A DNA stretch of 64,000 nt from an uncultured Endomicrobiia bacterium (GTDB taxonomy: Bacteria > Elusimicrobiota > Endomicrobiia > Endomicrobiales > Endomicrobiaceae). A program made the position numbers and the translations under genes. The stretch is taken from the NCBI GenBank assembly GCA_938040055.1, contig CALHWY010000025.1, positions 62,001 to 126,000 on the forward strand, read 5' to 3'. Numbering within the stretch: position 1 is the stretch's first letter; each line of letters starts with the position of its first letter. Under the pieces are notes generated by a model that ran no database searches, was not told where the DNA came from, and saw nothing but the letters and a program-made list of their open reading frames with translations. Below, piece after piece: positions 16,533 through 23,790 of the stretch.

Positions 16533-17252
16533 TTACAACTCATATGAATTTTTCACATTTATTTCACTTTTTGATATGTCTATAATTTTTGAAGAATATA
16601 CGTTTACTATCATAGTTTCTCCAAGCATAGTGTTTTGCGTTTTGCCGCGCCCCTCCAGATGAACATGCCCGTGAAGCCACAGAACCGGTCTTGCGGAGCC
16701 GATAAAATCGCGGAAGCACTGAAAACCGCGGTGGCATATGTCCTGACCGTCGTGCACGCCCGCCACGGGAGCATGCGACATCACTATAATTTCTTTTTTT
16801 TTCCTCAGCAAAATAAAATCTTTAAGCCTCTGCCACCTTATTTTGGAGCGCGCTCTGCCGACGATTTTTTTCATTTCGTTTTCTTCAAACTGGAAATTGC
16901 CGGGATTATATCTCATAGAGCCGCCGAAACCCGCAATAATATAATTGCCGAGGGTTTCAACCCTTCCGTGCATGTCTATCCCGCCGAAGCGCAGCCTCAT
17001 GCCTTTGCCGTAATAAAGCTTTCTGACTATTTTGGGAGAATTGAAATTATCTCCGTAAAACTGGAGAGTATAATGATTCCCGGAAACGAAGTATAAACTT
17101 TTTCTGACGCTGTCGGTTATGTATTCCAGATACTTCCGGGAAAGATCGCCGCAGGAAAAAATATAATCCACCGAAGAAAGCCTGTCATTTTCGTATTTTA
17201 TGACATTTTCAAGCCTGTTGTCTTCAATATCCGAAACGGCAAGAATTCTCAT
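16533..17252 (-). CDS. Calcineurin-like metallophosphoesterase
   Basis: This is a 239-residue cytoplasmic protein of the dinuclear metallophosphoesterase fold. The metal-ligand blocks are in order: SDIED (residues 7-11), SCGDLS, SGNH, MSHAP and LHGHVH. The usual DxH of the first block reads DIE/ED here, so one metal ligand is altered. Substrate cannot be deduced; cyclic nucleotides, phosphoproteins and nucleic acid ends are all possible in this superfamily. The ATG lies two bases after the TAA of the upstream ParB-like gene and has a GAAGGA site five bases upstream, so the two are almost certainly co-transcribed and translated together. Confidence 0.85.
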   Translation of the reverse strand: MRILAVSDIEDNRLENVIKYENDRLSSVDYIFSCGDLSRKYLEYITDSVRKSLYFVSGNHYTLQFYGDNFNSPKIVRKLYYGKGMRLRFGGIDMHGRVETLGNYIIAGFGGSMRYNPGNFQFEENEMKKIVGRARSKIRWQRLKDFILLRKKKEIIVMSHAPVAGVHDGQDICHRGFQCFRDFIGSARPVLWLHGHVHLEGRGKTQNTMLGETMIVNVYSSKIIDISKSEINVKNSYEL

Positions 17253-17253
17253 C

Positions 17254-18123
17254 TTAATCCTTCAAATCTTTGATCTGCTCTTTCACTCCGCGCAGAACAT
17301 CCCTTATCATTGACGGAATTAAATAAAGGCCTTTGACTTTTTTATATTTTTTAAAAAAATCATGCGCGGTAAAATCAAATCCGACGTCATATCCCACTTT
17401 CTGGCTTAAATAATATTTATGCTGCTGTATCCATACGTACAAATCCGTATATGTCCTTTCCGGAAACCCCCTGAGCACCTCCTCCTCGTTTATTATCGCC
17501 ACAGCCGGAAGAAAACGGTGCTCGTACCAGTGATATGAAGCATATATTACCGGAAGCTTATGAAACTGGCCTTTATTGTAGGTTTTCCTGTAATTCTCTA
17601 TTTCCTCAAACAGTTTTCCGAAACTGACAAGTTCGGTTACTTTAAGCGGATATTTCAGCACTGCGTTTGAAAGAGACGTTTTAAGAAGAAAAAAGTGTTC
17701 TTCAAGTTTTATAAGAAAACCTTTGGCGCTGTCCGTATTGTAAGTATAAGTCTTTTTAGGCGATATTTCAAAGTCAAAATCCACTTCAAGCACTTCCGCG
17801 TCAATATATTTCGCGTTAAAAACGTTTTTCGCGGCCATTACCCTGTGATGTCCGTCAATAATAAAATAGCTGTCAAGCACCTGATATACTTTTATAGGCG
17901 GGAAAATTATTCCGTTAAGCATGCCTTTTTTTATGCTTTCATAGCGCAGCCCCATATCGCCGCGGTGGGGAAGCAGATTTTCAGAAAAATCATTGTAGCG
18001 CCCCAGACTGCCTACTATTTTATCGGTGGGAATAGCCTCCACTCCTCTGTCCTTAAGCTTATATTTCTGTATATTTTGCTCTATTGTCGCGAAATCAACC
18101 AAAACATCCCTTGATTCACTCAT
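17254..18123 (-). CDS. ParB/Srx-domain protein
   Basis: This 289-residue protein has a ParB/sulfiredoxin-like N-terminal domain. Its hallmark is FPPIKVYQVLDSYFIIDGHHRVMAA (around residues 92-116), with the nucleotide-binding DGHHR motif. There is no helix-turn-helix DNA-binding domain of chromosomal ParB and no parA nearby, so it is not the segregation protein. Such stand-alone domains can be nucleases or phosphotransferases. The frame opens inside tRNA-Leu, so the ATG at 18123, with a GAAGG site nine bases upstream, is the start. The metallophosphoesterase follows immediately, which suggests a two-gene nucleic-acid or nucleotide processing unit. Confidence 0.75.
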   Translation of the reverse strand: MSESRDVLVDFATIEQNIQKYKLKDRGVEAIPTDKIVGSLGRYNDFSENLLPHRGDMGLRYESIKKGMLNGIIFPPIKVYQVLDSYFIIDGHHRVMAAKNVFNAKYIDAEVLEVDFDFEISPKKTYTYNTDSAKGFLIKLEEHFFLLKTSLSNAVLKYPLKVTELVSFGKLFEEIENYRKTYNKGQFHKLPVIYASYHWYEHRFLPAVAIINEEEVLRGFPERTYTDLYVWIQQHKYYLSQKVGYDVGFDFTAHDFFKKYKKVKGLYLIPSMIRDVLRGVKEQIKDLKD

Positions 18124-18150
18124 CTGTTTGCACCTTCTTAAATAAAAAAA

Positions 18151-18236
18151 TGGGCGGAGAGGGAATCGAACCCTCACGGCTCTTGCGAGCCTCAGGATTT
18201 TAAGTCCTGTGCGTCTGCCAGTTCCGCCATCCGCCC
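18151..18236 (-). tRNA. tRNA-Leu (anticodon UAA)
   Basis: The minus strand has a GGGCGGA/TCCGCCC acceptor and an anticodon arm CAGGA-CTTAAAA-TCCTG with anticodon TAA. A long variable arm (GGCTCGCAAGAGCC) and a GGTTCGATTCC T-loop complete it. This is class II, as expected for leucine; the discriminator is A and no CCA is encoded. Confidence 0.96.
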
Positions 18237-18239
18237 ATA

Positions 18240-18267
18240 TAAAAAGACTGAAATTTCAATGTCTTTA
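18240..18267 (-). terminator. Probable terminator after the pilin-like gene
   Basis: AAAGAC and GTCTTT form a stem around an inner GAAATTTC palindrome. On the minus strand it is followed by TTTTATA, directly before tRNA-Leu. The stem is short, so confidence is moderate. Confidence 0.5.
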
Positions 18268-18316
18268 TGATTAACAATTTCAGGATTGTACTAAATTTTT
18301 AAACATCTTACAAGAA

Positions 18317-18763
18317 TTATTCCGAAGAAAGAATTATTCCTTCAAGTTCGCCGCTGCCTTTGACTTTGACAATAAATCCGCCGGCTTTTCTTTCAACGGA
18401 AAACTCTTTGAAATAACGGTTTCCTTTTGTATTTATTCCCAATTCCCTGCTTTCCCGAGTCCAGCCCGTATAGAAAAACCTGCCGTTTACGGCCTCGTAA
18501 GCCCTTTGGGCCGAAATAACGGAATCAATAAAAATTTTTCCTTCAAGCTCTTTTGCTTTTCTTGCGTGCACGCTTTCGGCTTTTACGGAAGGCGCAGCCG
18601 CGGATAAAACCGCGTTTTGCTCTGTATTTTCATATATTTTTTCTGTTTCCGAAACGGCTTTTTCTCCCGGAGCGAAATAAGCTTTATAAGAAAATATCCC
18701 GGCCAAAGCTATAAAGGCCGCAATTATAATAAATTCAATAAGTCCTAATCCTTGATTTTTCAT
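18317..18763 (-). CDS. Type IV pilin-like / pseudopilin protein
   Basis: The 148-residue product begins MKNQGLGLIEFIIIAAFIALAGIFSY. This is a short positive leader ending in Gly, then a hydrophobic helix with Glu at position 5 of the mature form, which is the prepilin peptidase recognition pattern. The variant is LGLIEF rather than FTLIEL. The globular part has the SAQRAYEAVNGRFF segment and the LGINTKGNRYF segment common in pseudopilin-like proteins. No other pilus genes are nearby. The ATG at 18763 gives the correct leader length and sits six bases from a good -10, so it may be translated from a leaderless mRNA; earlier in-frame starts would lie upstream of the predicted transcription start. 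Confidence 0.8.
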   Translation of the reverse strand: MKNQGLGLIEFIIIAAFIALAGIFSYKAYFAPGEKAVSETEKIYENTEQNAVLSAAAPSVKAESVHARKAKELEGKIFIDSVISAQRAYEAVNGRFFYTGWTRESRELGINTKGNRYFKEFSVERKAGGFIVKVKGSGELEGIILSSE

Positions 18764-18769
18764 ATCCGC

Positions 18770-18798
18770 ATAATACATAATTATTGTATGGTTATCAA
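18770..18798 (-). promoter_or_regulatory. Promoter abutting the pilin-like gene (leaderless arrangement)
   Basis: On the minus strand, TTGATA (18798-18793), 17 bases and TATTAT (18775-18770) are followed by six bases to the ATG at 18763. Confidence 0.65.
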
Positions 18799-18801
18799 AT
18801 A

Positions 18802-18831
18802 TTGACACTTCCGCGGCTATTTTGTTTTAAT
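18802..18831 (+). promoter_or_regulatory. Promoter abutting the dCMP deaminase gene (leaderless arrangement)
   Basis: TTGACA (18802-18807), an 18-base spacer and TTTAAT (18826-18831) end seven bases before the ATG at 18839. No Shine-Dalgarno sequence fits in between. It lies back to back with the pilin promoter. Confidence 0.65.
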
Positions 18832-18838
18832 ATCCGCC

Positions 18839-19333
18839 ATGGATAAAAAAAATAATGAAAACCGCAGACCCAGCTGGGATGAATATTTTATGAAGCTTGC
18901 CTGGCTTGTGGCCGAAAGATCGACCTGCTTGAGACATCATGTAGGGGCGGTTATAGCAAGAGACAAAAGGATTTTAACCACCGGATACAACGGCGCCGCC
19001 GCCGGAACAAAGGACTGTCTTGAACTTGGATGCCTGAGAGATGAACTTAAAATACCTTCCGGGCAAAGACATGAAATATGCAGGGCCATACACGCCGAAC
19101 AAAACGCTATAATCCAGGGCGGTTTCCACGGCATTAACATAAAAGATTCAATTCTTTACTGCACACACTCCCCTTGCGTGCTTTGCGCAAAAATGATAGT
19201 GAACGCGGGCATTAAAAAAATCGTCGCCTGCATTGAATATCCGGATCCTTCTTTTAAAGATCTCTTCTCTCAGGCCGGAATCGAATACTCCGCCATGGAA
19301 ATTCCGAACCTTATCATTTCCCGAAAACCTTAA
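18839..19333 (+). CDS. dCMP deaminase family protein (ComEB-like)
   Basis: This zinc-dependent deaminase is expected to convert dCMP to dUMP, feeding dTMP synthesis in the cytoplasm. The 164-residue product has the HAEQNA motif (His85, Glu87) and PCVLC (Cys113, Cys116), giving the full set of zinc ligands and the proton-shuttling Glu. It also has the substrate-loop segment TTGYNGAAAGTKDC (residues 47-60) typical of dCMP deaminases. ComEB of competence loci belongs to the same family, but there is no competence operon here. No ribosome-binding site precedes the ATG, and the promoter -10 is only seven bases away. Confidence 0.9.
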   Translation: MDKKNNENRRPSWDEYFMKLAWLVAERSTCLRHHVGAVIARDKRILTTGYNGAAAGTKDCLELGCLRDELKIPSGQRHEICRAIHAEQNAIIQGGFHGINIKDSILYCTHSPCVLCAKMIVNAGIKKIVACIEYPDPSFKDLFSQAGIEYSAMEIPNLIISRKP

Positions 19334-19376
19334 AAACAGCCTGCAATAAATGAGTGAAAGGATGCGTTAATTAATC

Positions 19377-19964
19377 ATGAAACATTTAAACGATTCCGAA
19401 CTTGTTGCGTGTTTTAAGCAAGGCAAAGACGAAGCATTCGGAGAAATTCTTATGCGCTATCAAGCTCCGCTCTACACTTATATTCTTTCACTAACGAAAA
19501 ATGCCGACATATCAAACGATATCCTCCAGGACGTTTTTGTAAGAGTTTATAAAAAACTTGATAAATATAATGAAGAAAACAAATTGAAAAACTGGCTTTT
19601 TACTCTGACGAGGAATTTAACAATGGATTATTTCAGAAAAGAAAACTTTAAACCGCTGCCGCTTGAAATAAAAGACGGAGAGGAACTCTCTCTCGTGGAC
19701 GCTATCGCTTCCGGAGACCCGCAGCCTCTTGACGCGGCTATAAACAATGACAGGGCGCGCAAAATAAACGAAGCTCTCGGCAGGCTCAGAACGGACGAAA
19801 GGGAACTGATCGTTTTAAAAGATTCTATGACTTTTCAGGAAATAGCTCAATTGCAGAATAAACCCATAGGAACGCTTCTTTCTAAATTCAACAGAGCTTT
19901 AAAAAAGTTAAAGGTCATATTAACGGAGTATGAACCGGAGGTGTACAATGAATATATGCGATAA
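19377..19964 (+). CDS. ECF-type RNA polymerase sigma factor
   Basis: This is a 195-residue extracytoplasmic-function sigma factor. Region 2 spans about residues 20-95 (DEAFGEILMRYQAPLYTYIL, then DILQDVFVRVYKKL and NWLFTLTRNLTMDYFRK). A helix-turn-helix region 4 spans about 130-185 (LRTDERELIVLKDSMTFQEIAQLQNKPIGTLLSKFNRALKKLK). The 3' end overlaps the following anti-sigma gene by 17 bases, a classic sigma/anti-sigma arrangement that couples their synthesis. The likely role is response to an envelope signal. Target genes are unknown, but the adjacent secreted coiled-coil gene is a candidate. Confidence 0.93.
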   Translation: MKHLNDSELVACFKQGKDEAFGEILMRYQAPLYTYILSLTKNADISNDILQDVFVRVYKKLDKYNEENKLKNWLFTLTRNLTMDYFRKENFKPLPLEIKDGEELSLVDAIASGDPQPLDAAINNDRARKINEALGRLRTDERELIVLKDSMTFQEIAQLQNKPIGTLLSKFNRALKKLKVILTEYEPEVYNEYMR

Positions 19965-20358
19965 ACTGCCTTTTTACCTGTACGATGAAATGTCCGGACA
20001 GGAAAAGAAAGAGTTTGAAAAGCATCTCCATACGTGCGGCGAATGCGCAAACTCCGTCAAAGTATTCGCGGCGGTAAAAGAATCGGCTCGGCTTACAAGC
20101 GCGCCTTTGCAGACTATAAACGAAATTTTGGAGAAAACTACGCGCAAAAAATCATTTTCTTTTGCGGCTGCGGCGAGAAAATGGAAGCTGCCGGCAGCTT
20201 TTGCGGCAAGCCTGCTGATAGGGATATGCGTGTTTTCTTTAAAACAGTTCGTTCCTGGCAGCAGCAATGTTTACTACTATTCGGACGCGTCAATAGAAGA
20301 AATAGAAAATATTGACTACTGCTTGGATGAAATAGAGACGGAAAATTATTTCTTATAA
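19948..20358 (+). CDS. Membrane-anchored zinc-finger anti-sigma factor
   Basis: This 136-residue protein should sequester the upstream ECF sigma factor. The N-terminal cytoplasmic part carries a zf-HC2-type zinc site (HLHTCGECA, residues 28-36, with an upstream Cys). One transmembrane helix follows at about 80-97 (LPAAFAASLLIGICVFSL), then a short acidic extracytoplasmic tail (SIEEIENIDYCLDEIE). The start at 19948 has a GGAGG site six bases upstream, which excludes the ATG six codons earlier. Its reading frame overlaps the sigma gene by 17 bases. Release of the sigma factor would follow signal-induced conformational change or proteolysis. Confidence 0.88.
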   Translation: MNICDKLPFYLYDEMSGQEKKEFEKHLHTCGECANSVKVFAAVKESARLTSAPLQTINEILEKTTRKKSFSFAAAARKWKLPAAFAASLLIGICVFSLKQFVPGSSNVYYYSDASIEEIENIDYCLDEIETENYFL

Positions 20359-20368
20359 GGGAGGATTT

Positions 20369-20899
20369 ATGAAGAAAGCTGCGCTTGCCGTATGCTGTAT
20401 GTTTGTTTTGTCGTCATTGACTTTTGCCATGCCCGGGCCGAAGCCGGAAATGTGCGGGTTTGAAGACAATGAAACGAAAGAGGAAAGACAGGCAAGAAAA
20501 GAAAAAATGGAAGCGATGAAAAAAGAGCACGCCGAATTTAAAAAAGAAATGGACGAACTGCTGACAAAATATAACAAAGCCGACGACAAGAAAAAAGCGG
20601 AAATTAAAAAAGAGATAAGAGATCTCGTGGCGGTCAGGACGGACAAAGACATCGCCGATAAAAAAGACATGATTGAAGACCAGAAAACAAGAATAAAAAA
20701 GCTTGAAGACGGCATAGCTTCAATTGAAGCCGACAAAGACAAACATATAGACGATAAAGTAGAATTTCTTACAAGTCCCGAAGGGCAGGCGAAAATGAAA
20801 GAGATGCGCGAAAAAAAAGAGACGGCTCAAAAGAACAAAGCATACAAAGACAGAGAAATAAAAGGCGATAAGCAGCAAAAAAAATATAAGTCGCAGTAA
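20369..20899 (+). CDS. Secreted charged coiled-coil protein of the sigma cassette
   Basis: The 176-residue product has a clear signal peptide (MKKAALAVCCMFVLSSLTFA, cleavage near FA/MPG). The mature part is strongly helical, Lys/Glu-rich and heptad-like (about residues 40-175), with no enzyme motif. The family is not recognised. Size, export and position after an ECF sigma/anti-sigma pair resemble Spy/CpxP-like periplasmic stress chaperones, but the LTxxQ motif is not evident. It starts 10 bases after the anti-sigma gene with a GGGAGG site, so it is likely co-transcribed, and it is followed by a terminator that closes the cassette. Confidence 0.8.
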   Translation: MKKAALAVCCMFVLSSLTFAMPGPKPEMCGFEDNETKEERQARKEKMEAMKKEHAEFKKEMDELLTKYNKADDKKKAEIKKEIRDLVAVRTDKDIADKKDMIEDQKTRIKKLEDGIASIEADKDKHIDDKVEFLTSPEGQAKMKEMREKKETAQKNKAYKDREIKGDKQQKKYKSQ

Positions 20900-20920
20900 A
20901 AAACGGCGGTTAATATCACA

Positions 20921-20958
20921 AACGCAAGACGGCATGAAAAAAGCCGTTCCGCGTTTTT
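20921..20958 (+). terminator. Intrinsic terminator closing the ECF sigma cassette
   Basis: AACGC...ACGGC pairs with GCCGT...GCGTT around an A-rich loop, with a 3x3 internal loop, and is followed by TTTTT. Confidence 0.65.
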
Positions 20959-20995
20959 ATCATATTCCGGAACACATTTATCATCCCGTGTTTTG

Positions 20996-21024
20996 TTGAC
21001 TTTACAAATAAAAAATCATAAAAT
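20996..21024 (+). promoter_or_regulatory. Promoter of the 2-oxoacid:ferredoxin oxidoreductase operon (leaderless arrangement)
   Basis: TTGACT (20996-21001), 17 bases and TAAAAT (21019-21024) end eight bases before the ATG at 21033. This is a near-consensus promoter with no room for a Shine-Dalgarno sequence. Confidence 0.75.
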
Positions 21025-21032
21025 CCAGTATT

Positions 21033-21236
21033 ATGCCGACAATTAAAATTAACCCGGAAAAATGCAAAGGCTGCGGTTTATGCATAAAAGCCTGCCCTAA
21101 ACAATGCATTTCTTTTTCAAAAGAGTTTAATAAAACAGGATACCATTGGGCCGTTCTGGCAAAAGAAGATTCCTGCATAGGATGCGGATTTTGCTATATG
21201 GTATGTCCCGACGTATGTATTGAGGTATATAAATAA
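21033..21236 (+). CDS. 2-oxoacid:ferredoxin oxidoreductase, ferredoxin-like delta subunit
   Basis: This 67-residue protein carries two [4Fe-4S] motifs, CKGCGLCIKACP (residues 11-22) and CIGCGFCYMVCP (residues 48-59). It transfers electrons from the catalytic subunits to external ferredoxin. As the first gene of the D-A-B-C cluster, it is the delta subunit rather than a free ferredoxin. Its ATG is eight bases from a strong -10, so the mRNA may be leaderless. A 154-base spacer with GC-rich hairpin potential separates it from the alpha subunit gene. Confidence 0.9.
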   Translation: MPTIKINPEKCKGCGLCIKACPKQCISFSKEFNKTGYHWAVLAKEDSCIGCGFCYMVCPDVCIEVYK

Positions 21237-21390
21237 ACTTTTACCCCGCTGTTCAATTCTCGGACCTTAGACGGCTAAAAGAACTCGGCGGCGGAATATG
21301 CGCGAGCTACGCCGCGTTCCGGAGAAAGCGGGCGCGTAAAAAAGCTGATTGCGAAGCGTCGGAGTTTTTATTTAAAATAAGGTAAATAAA

Positions 21391-22443
21391 ATGTCTAAAA
21401 AAGTTTTGGTAAAAGGCAATGTCGCGCTTTGCGAAGGAGCCATAGCGGCCGGATTAAGATCTTATTTCGGATATCCCATAACCCCGCAAAACGAAGTTCC
21501 GGCTTATCTTTCAAGAAAGATGGTTGAACTTAACAGGGTTTTCGTTCAGGCCGAATCCGAAATCGCCGCGGCTAACATGGTGCTTGGCGCGGCGGTTACA
21601 GGCGCAAGAGCGATGACTTCGTCTTCTTCCCCGGGAATATCTCTTAAACAGGAAGCTATTTCGTATATGGCGGGAATGCAGCTGCCGGCCCTGATAGTAA
21701 ACGTCCAGAGAGGCGGCCCGGGCCTTGGAAATATTTCCGGAGCGCAGTCGGACTATTTTCAGGCGGTAAAAGGCGGAGGGCACGGAGATTACAAGCTGAT
21801 AGTGCTTGCCCCGAATTCCGCCCAGGAAATGTATGAAACGGCCTACGATTCTTTTGATCTTGCGGAAAAATACCGGACTCCCGTTATGATCCTTGCCGAC
21901 GGCATAATCGGACAGATGATGGAACCCGTAGAATTCAACAGGACGGAAAAAAAAGTTTTTGAGGAAAAAGAATGGTGGCTTAACGGCTGTAAAGGCAGAG
22001 CGCCCAGATCCGCTCAGTCTCTGCTTATGAAAGAAGGGGCGCTGGAGCGCCATAATACAAATCTTCAGAACAAATATAAAACAATTGCCGAAAATGAAGT
22101 GCGTTTCGAGGCTTATAATACCGATGACGCGCAGGTAATAATAACGGCTTACGGCATTTCTTCCAGAATAGCGAAATCGGCAGTTAAACTGGCAAGAAAA
22201 GAAGGTTTGAAAGCCGGACTTTTAAGACCGAAAACTTTATGGCCTTTTCCTTCCCGGGCAATAGCTTCATTTGCAAAGCCCGGAGTGAAATTCTTATCCG
22301 TTGAACTAAGCCACGGCCAGATGGTTGAGGACGTAAAACTCGCAGTAAACGGCAGAGCGCCCGTGGAGTTTTTAGGCAAAGCCGGCGGCGGAATCGTCAC
22401 TGAGCGGGAAATAGCCTCAAAAATCGGAGAAATGTCAAAATAG
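21391..22443 (+). CDS. 2-oxoacid:ferredoxin oxidoreductase, alpha subunit (KorA/VorB type)
   Basis: With its partner subunits it oxidatively decarboxylates a 2-oxoacid to acyl-CoA and reduced ferredoxin. The 350-residue product has the family-typical start VKGNVALCEGAIAAGLRSYFGYPITPQNEVP. It continues with AESEIAAANMVLGAAVTGARAMTSSS and the RGGPGLGN segment of the pyrimidine-binding domain. A C-terminal transketolase-like domain (about 240-345) binds CoA. Substrate choice between 2-oxoglutarate and branched-chain 2-oxoacids cannot be settled by eye; the short split-subunit form is often annotated VorB. An AAGG site precedes the ATG. Confidence 0.9.
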   Translation: MSKKVLVKGNVALCEGAIAAGLRSYFGYPITPQNEVPAYLSRKMVELNRVFVQAESEIAAANMVLGAAVTGARAMTSSSSPGISLKQEAISYMAGMQLPALIVNVQRGGPGLGNISGAQSDYFQAVKGGGHGDYKLIVLAPNSAQEMYETAYDSFDLAEKYRTPVMILADGIIGQMMEPVEFNRTEKKVFEEKEWWLNGCKGRAPRSAQSLLMKEGALERHNTNLQNKYKTIAENEVRFEAYNTDDAQVIITAYGISSRIAKSAVKLARKEGLKAGLLRPKTLWPFPSRAIASFAKPGVKFLSVELSHGQMVEDVKLAVNGRAPVEFLGKAGGGIVTEREIASKIGEMSK

Positions 22444-22479
22444 TTTTATATTTAAAGAAATTTTTAACGGAAGAAATTA

Positions 22480-23220
22480 ATGCAAAAAATATTATCGAAG
22501 CCTGAAAGCCTTAAAGACGCAACTCTGTCCTATTGCCCCGGATGCGGGCACGGAATAATCCACCGCATTGTCGCCGAATGCATAGACGAACTCGGAGTAA
22601 GAGAAAAGACAGTAGCGGTCGCTCCGGTGGGTTGCGCCGTTTTCGCATACGATTATTTCAATTTTGACGTAACTGAAGCGCCTCACGGAAGGCCTCCGGC
22701 CGTCGCCACGGGAATCAAAAGGACGAATCCCGATAAATTCGTATTTACCTATCAGGGAGACGGCGACATAGCAGCCATAGGCATGGCGGAAACCGTACAT
22801 GCCGCAAACAGGGGCGAAAACATAACCGTCATTTTCGTAAACAACGCCAATTACGGAATGACGGGCGGACAAATGGCGCCTACTACGCTTATAGGACAGG
22901 TAACGGAAACAACGCCTTTCGGAAGAGATCCCAAAAGAGACGGATATCCCATACATCTTTGCGAGCTTCTGGCCGCGCTTGAAGGCACGGTTTATCTGGA
23001 AAGAGTCGCGATATATAATCCCCAGAATATAATAAAAGCGAAAAAAGCCATAAAAAAAGCTTTTCAGTGCCAGATAGACGGCAAAGGATTTTCGCTGGTT
23101 GAAGTTATATCGAACTGTCCGGTGGACTGGGGTATGACTCCGCTTGATTCGATAAAATGGGTAGAAGACGTGTTTATAAAGAGTTTTCCTTTGGGAACGG
23201 TTAAGGATAAGACAATTTAG
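22480..23220 (+). CDS. 2-oxoacid:ferredoxin oxidoreductase, beta subunit (TPP-binding, KorB/VorA type)
   Basis: This is the catalytic thiamine diphosphate subunit, 246 residues. CPGCGHG (residues 19-25) gives iron-sulfur and TPP contacts. The TPP-Mg motif runs from GDGDIAAIG to NNANYGMTGGQ (about 96-131). HGRPPAVATGIKRTNP is the usual preceding block. It is 36 bases downstream of the alpha subunit. The 570-base gap before the gamma subunit is unusual, because these genes normally abut. Confidence 0.92.
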   Translation: MQKILSKPESLKDATLSYCPGCGHGIIHRIVAECIDELGVREKTVAVAPVGCAVFAYDYFNFDVTEAPHGRPPAVATGIKRTNPDKFVFTYQGDGDIAAIGMAETVHAANRGENITVIFVNNANYGMTGGQMAPTTLIGQVTETTPFGRDPKRDGYPIHLCELLAALEGTVYLERVAIYNPQNIIKAKKAIKKAFQCQIDGKGFSLVEVISNCPVDWGMTPLDSIKWVEDVFIKSFPLGTVKDKTI

Positions 23221-23790
23221 ACATTTAAACTGAGAGGCTAAACGGTTTAAAAGCCGGGCCGGCAATAGACAATAATATATGCGCGCGAGTTTTTAACTGC
23301 GGCCTTTAATTTGCGGCCGGTCAATGTTTACTTTAATGTTTCCCCTTCTGCCGCGGAAAAGACGGATTTATTATATATTTTGACAAATAATTGCTCCCTG
23401 CCAGACAAACGCGGCATGGAATCCGGCGGGTAAATCGATAAACATTTGGTTTGTCTCTTTCTCCTTTCCGAAAGAAATCGGTTTTCTGTCTTAAAGAGTT
23501 TTATTTTTGTCGTTCTCTTATCCCCCGGGAGATTGATGTGGCGGGGAAATCGGCAAATATTTGTTTGCTCTTCTCCGTTTGCAAAAGAGCGGGAAACGAA
23601 GTTTCAAGCGAGGGATTTAGTTTTTTGACTGTAATTTTTAATTTATCTTACAGAGTGAACTGGTTATTTTGCGCGGTTTACCACACCCTTTTGCTTTGCA
23701 AGCCCTTTTTTCGTAAGGGGAGAAGGAAAGAATTATTCGGGAAATGAAAGGGTAAGCGTAAAAAATTCAACTTTAAAATAAGGAAAAAAT
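23221..23790. other. 570-base spacer inside the oxidoreductase cluster, with a degenerate direct repeat
   Basis: No convincing gene is present. A roughly 38-base imperfect repeat (ggcggg, aaatcg, aaa-attt, gtttg, ctctt, ctcc in order) occurs at about 23425-23466 and 23540-23577. A possible promoter at about 23626-23655 (TTGACT, 17 bases, TTACAG) could let the gamma subunit be transcribed separately. The stretch looks like an insertion or decayed DNA splitting an operon. Confidence 0.55.

Noticed and set aside
22492..23265. 257-codon minus-strand frame opposite the oxidoreductase beta subunit
   Set aside because: Shadow of a gene with clear TPP motifs; no ribosome-binding site and no recognisable domain.
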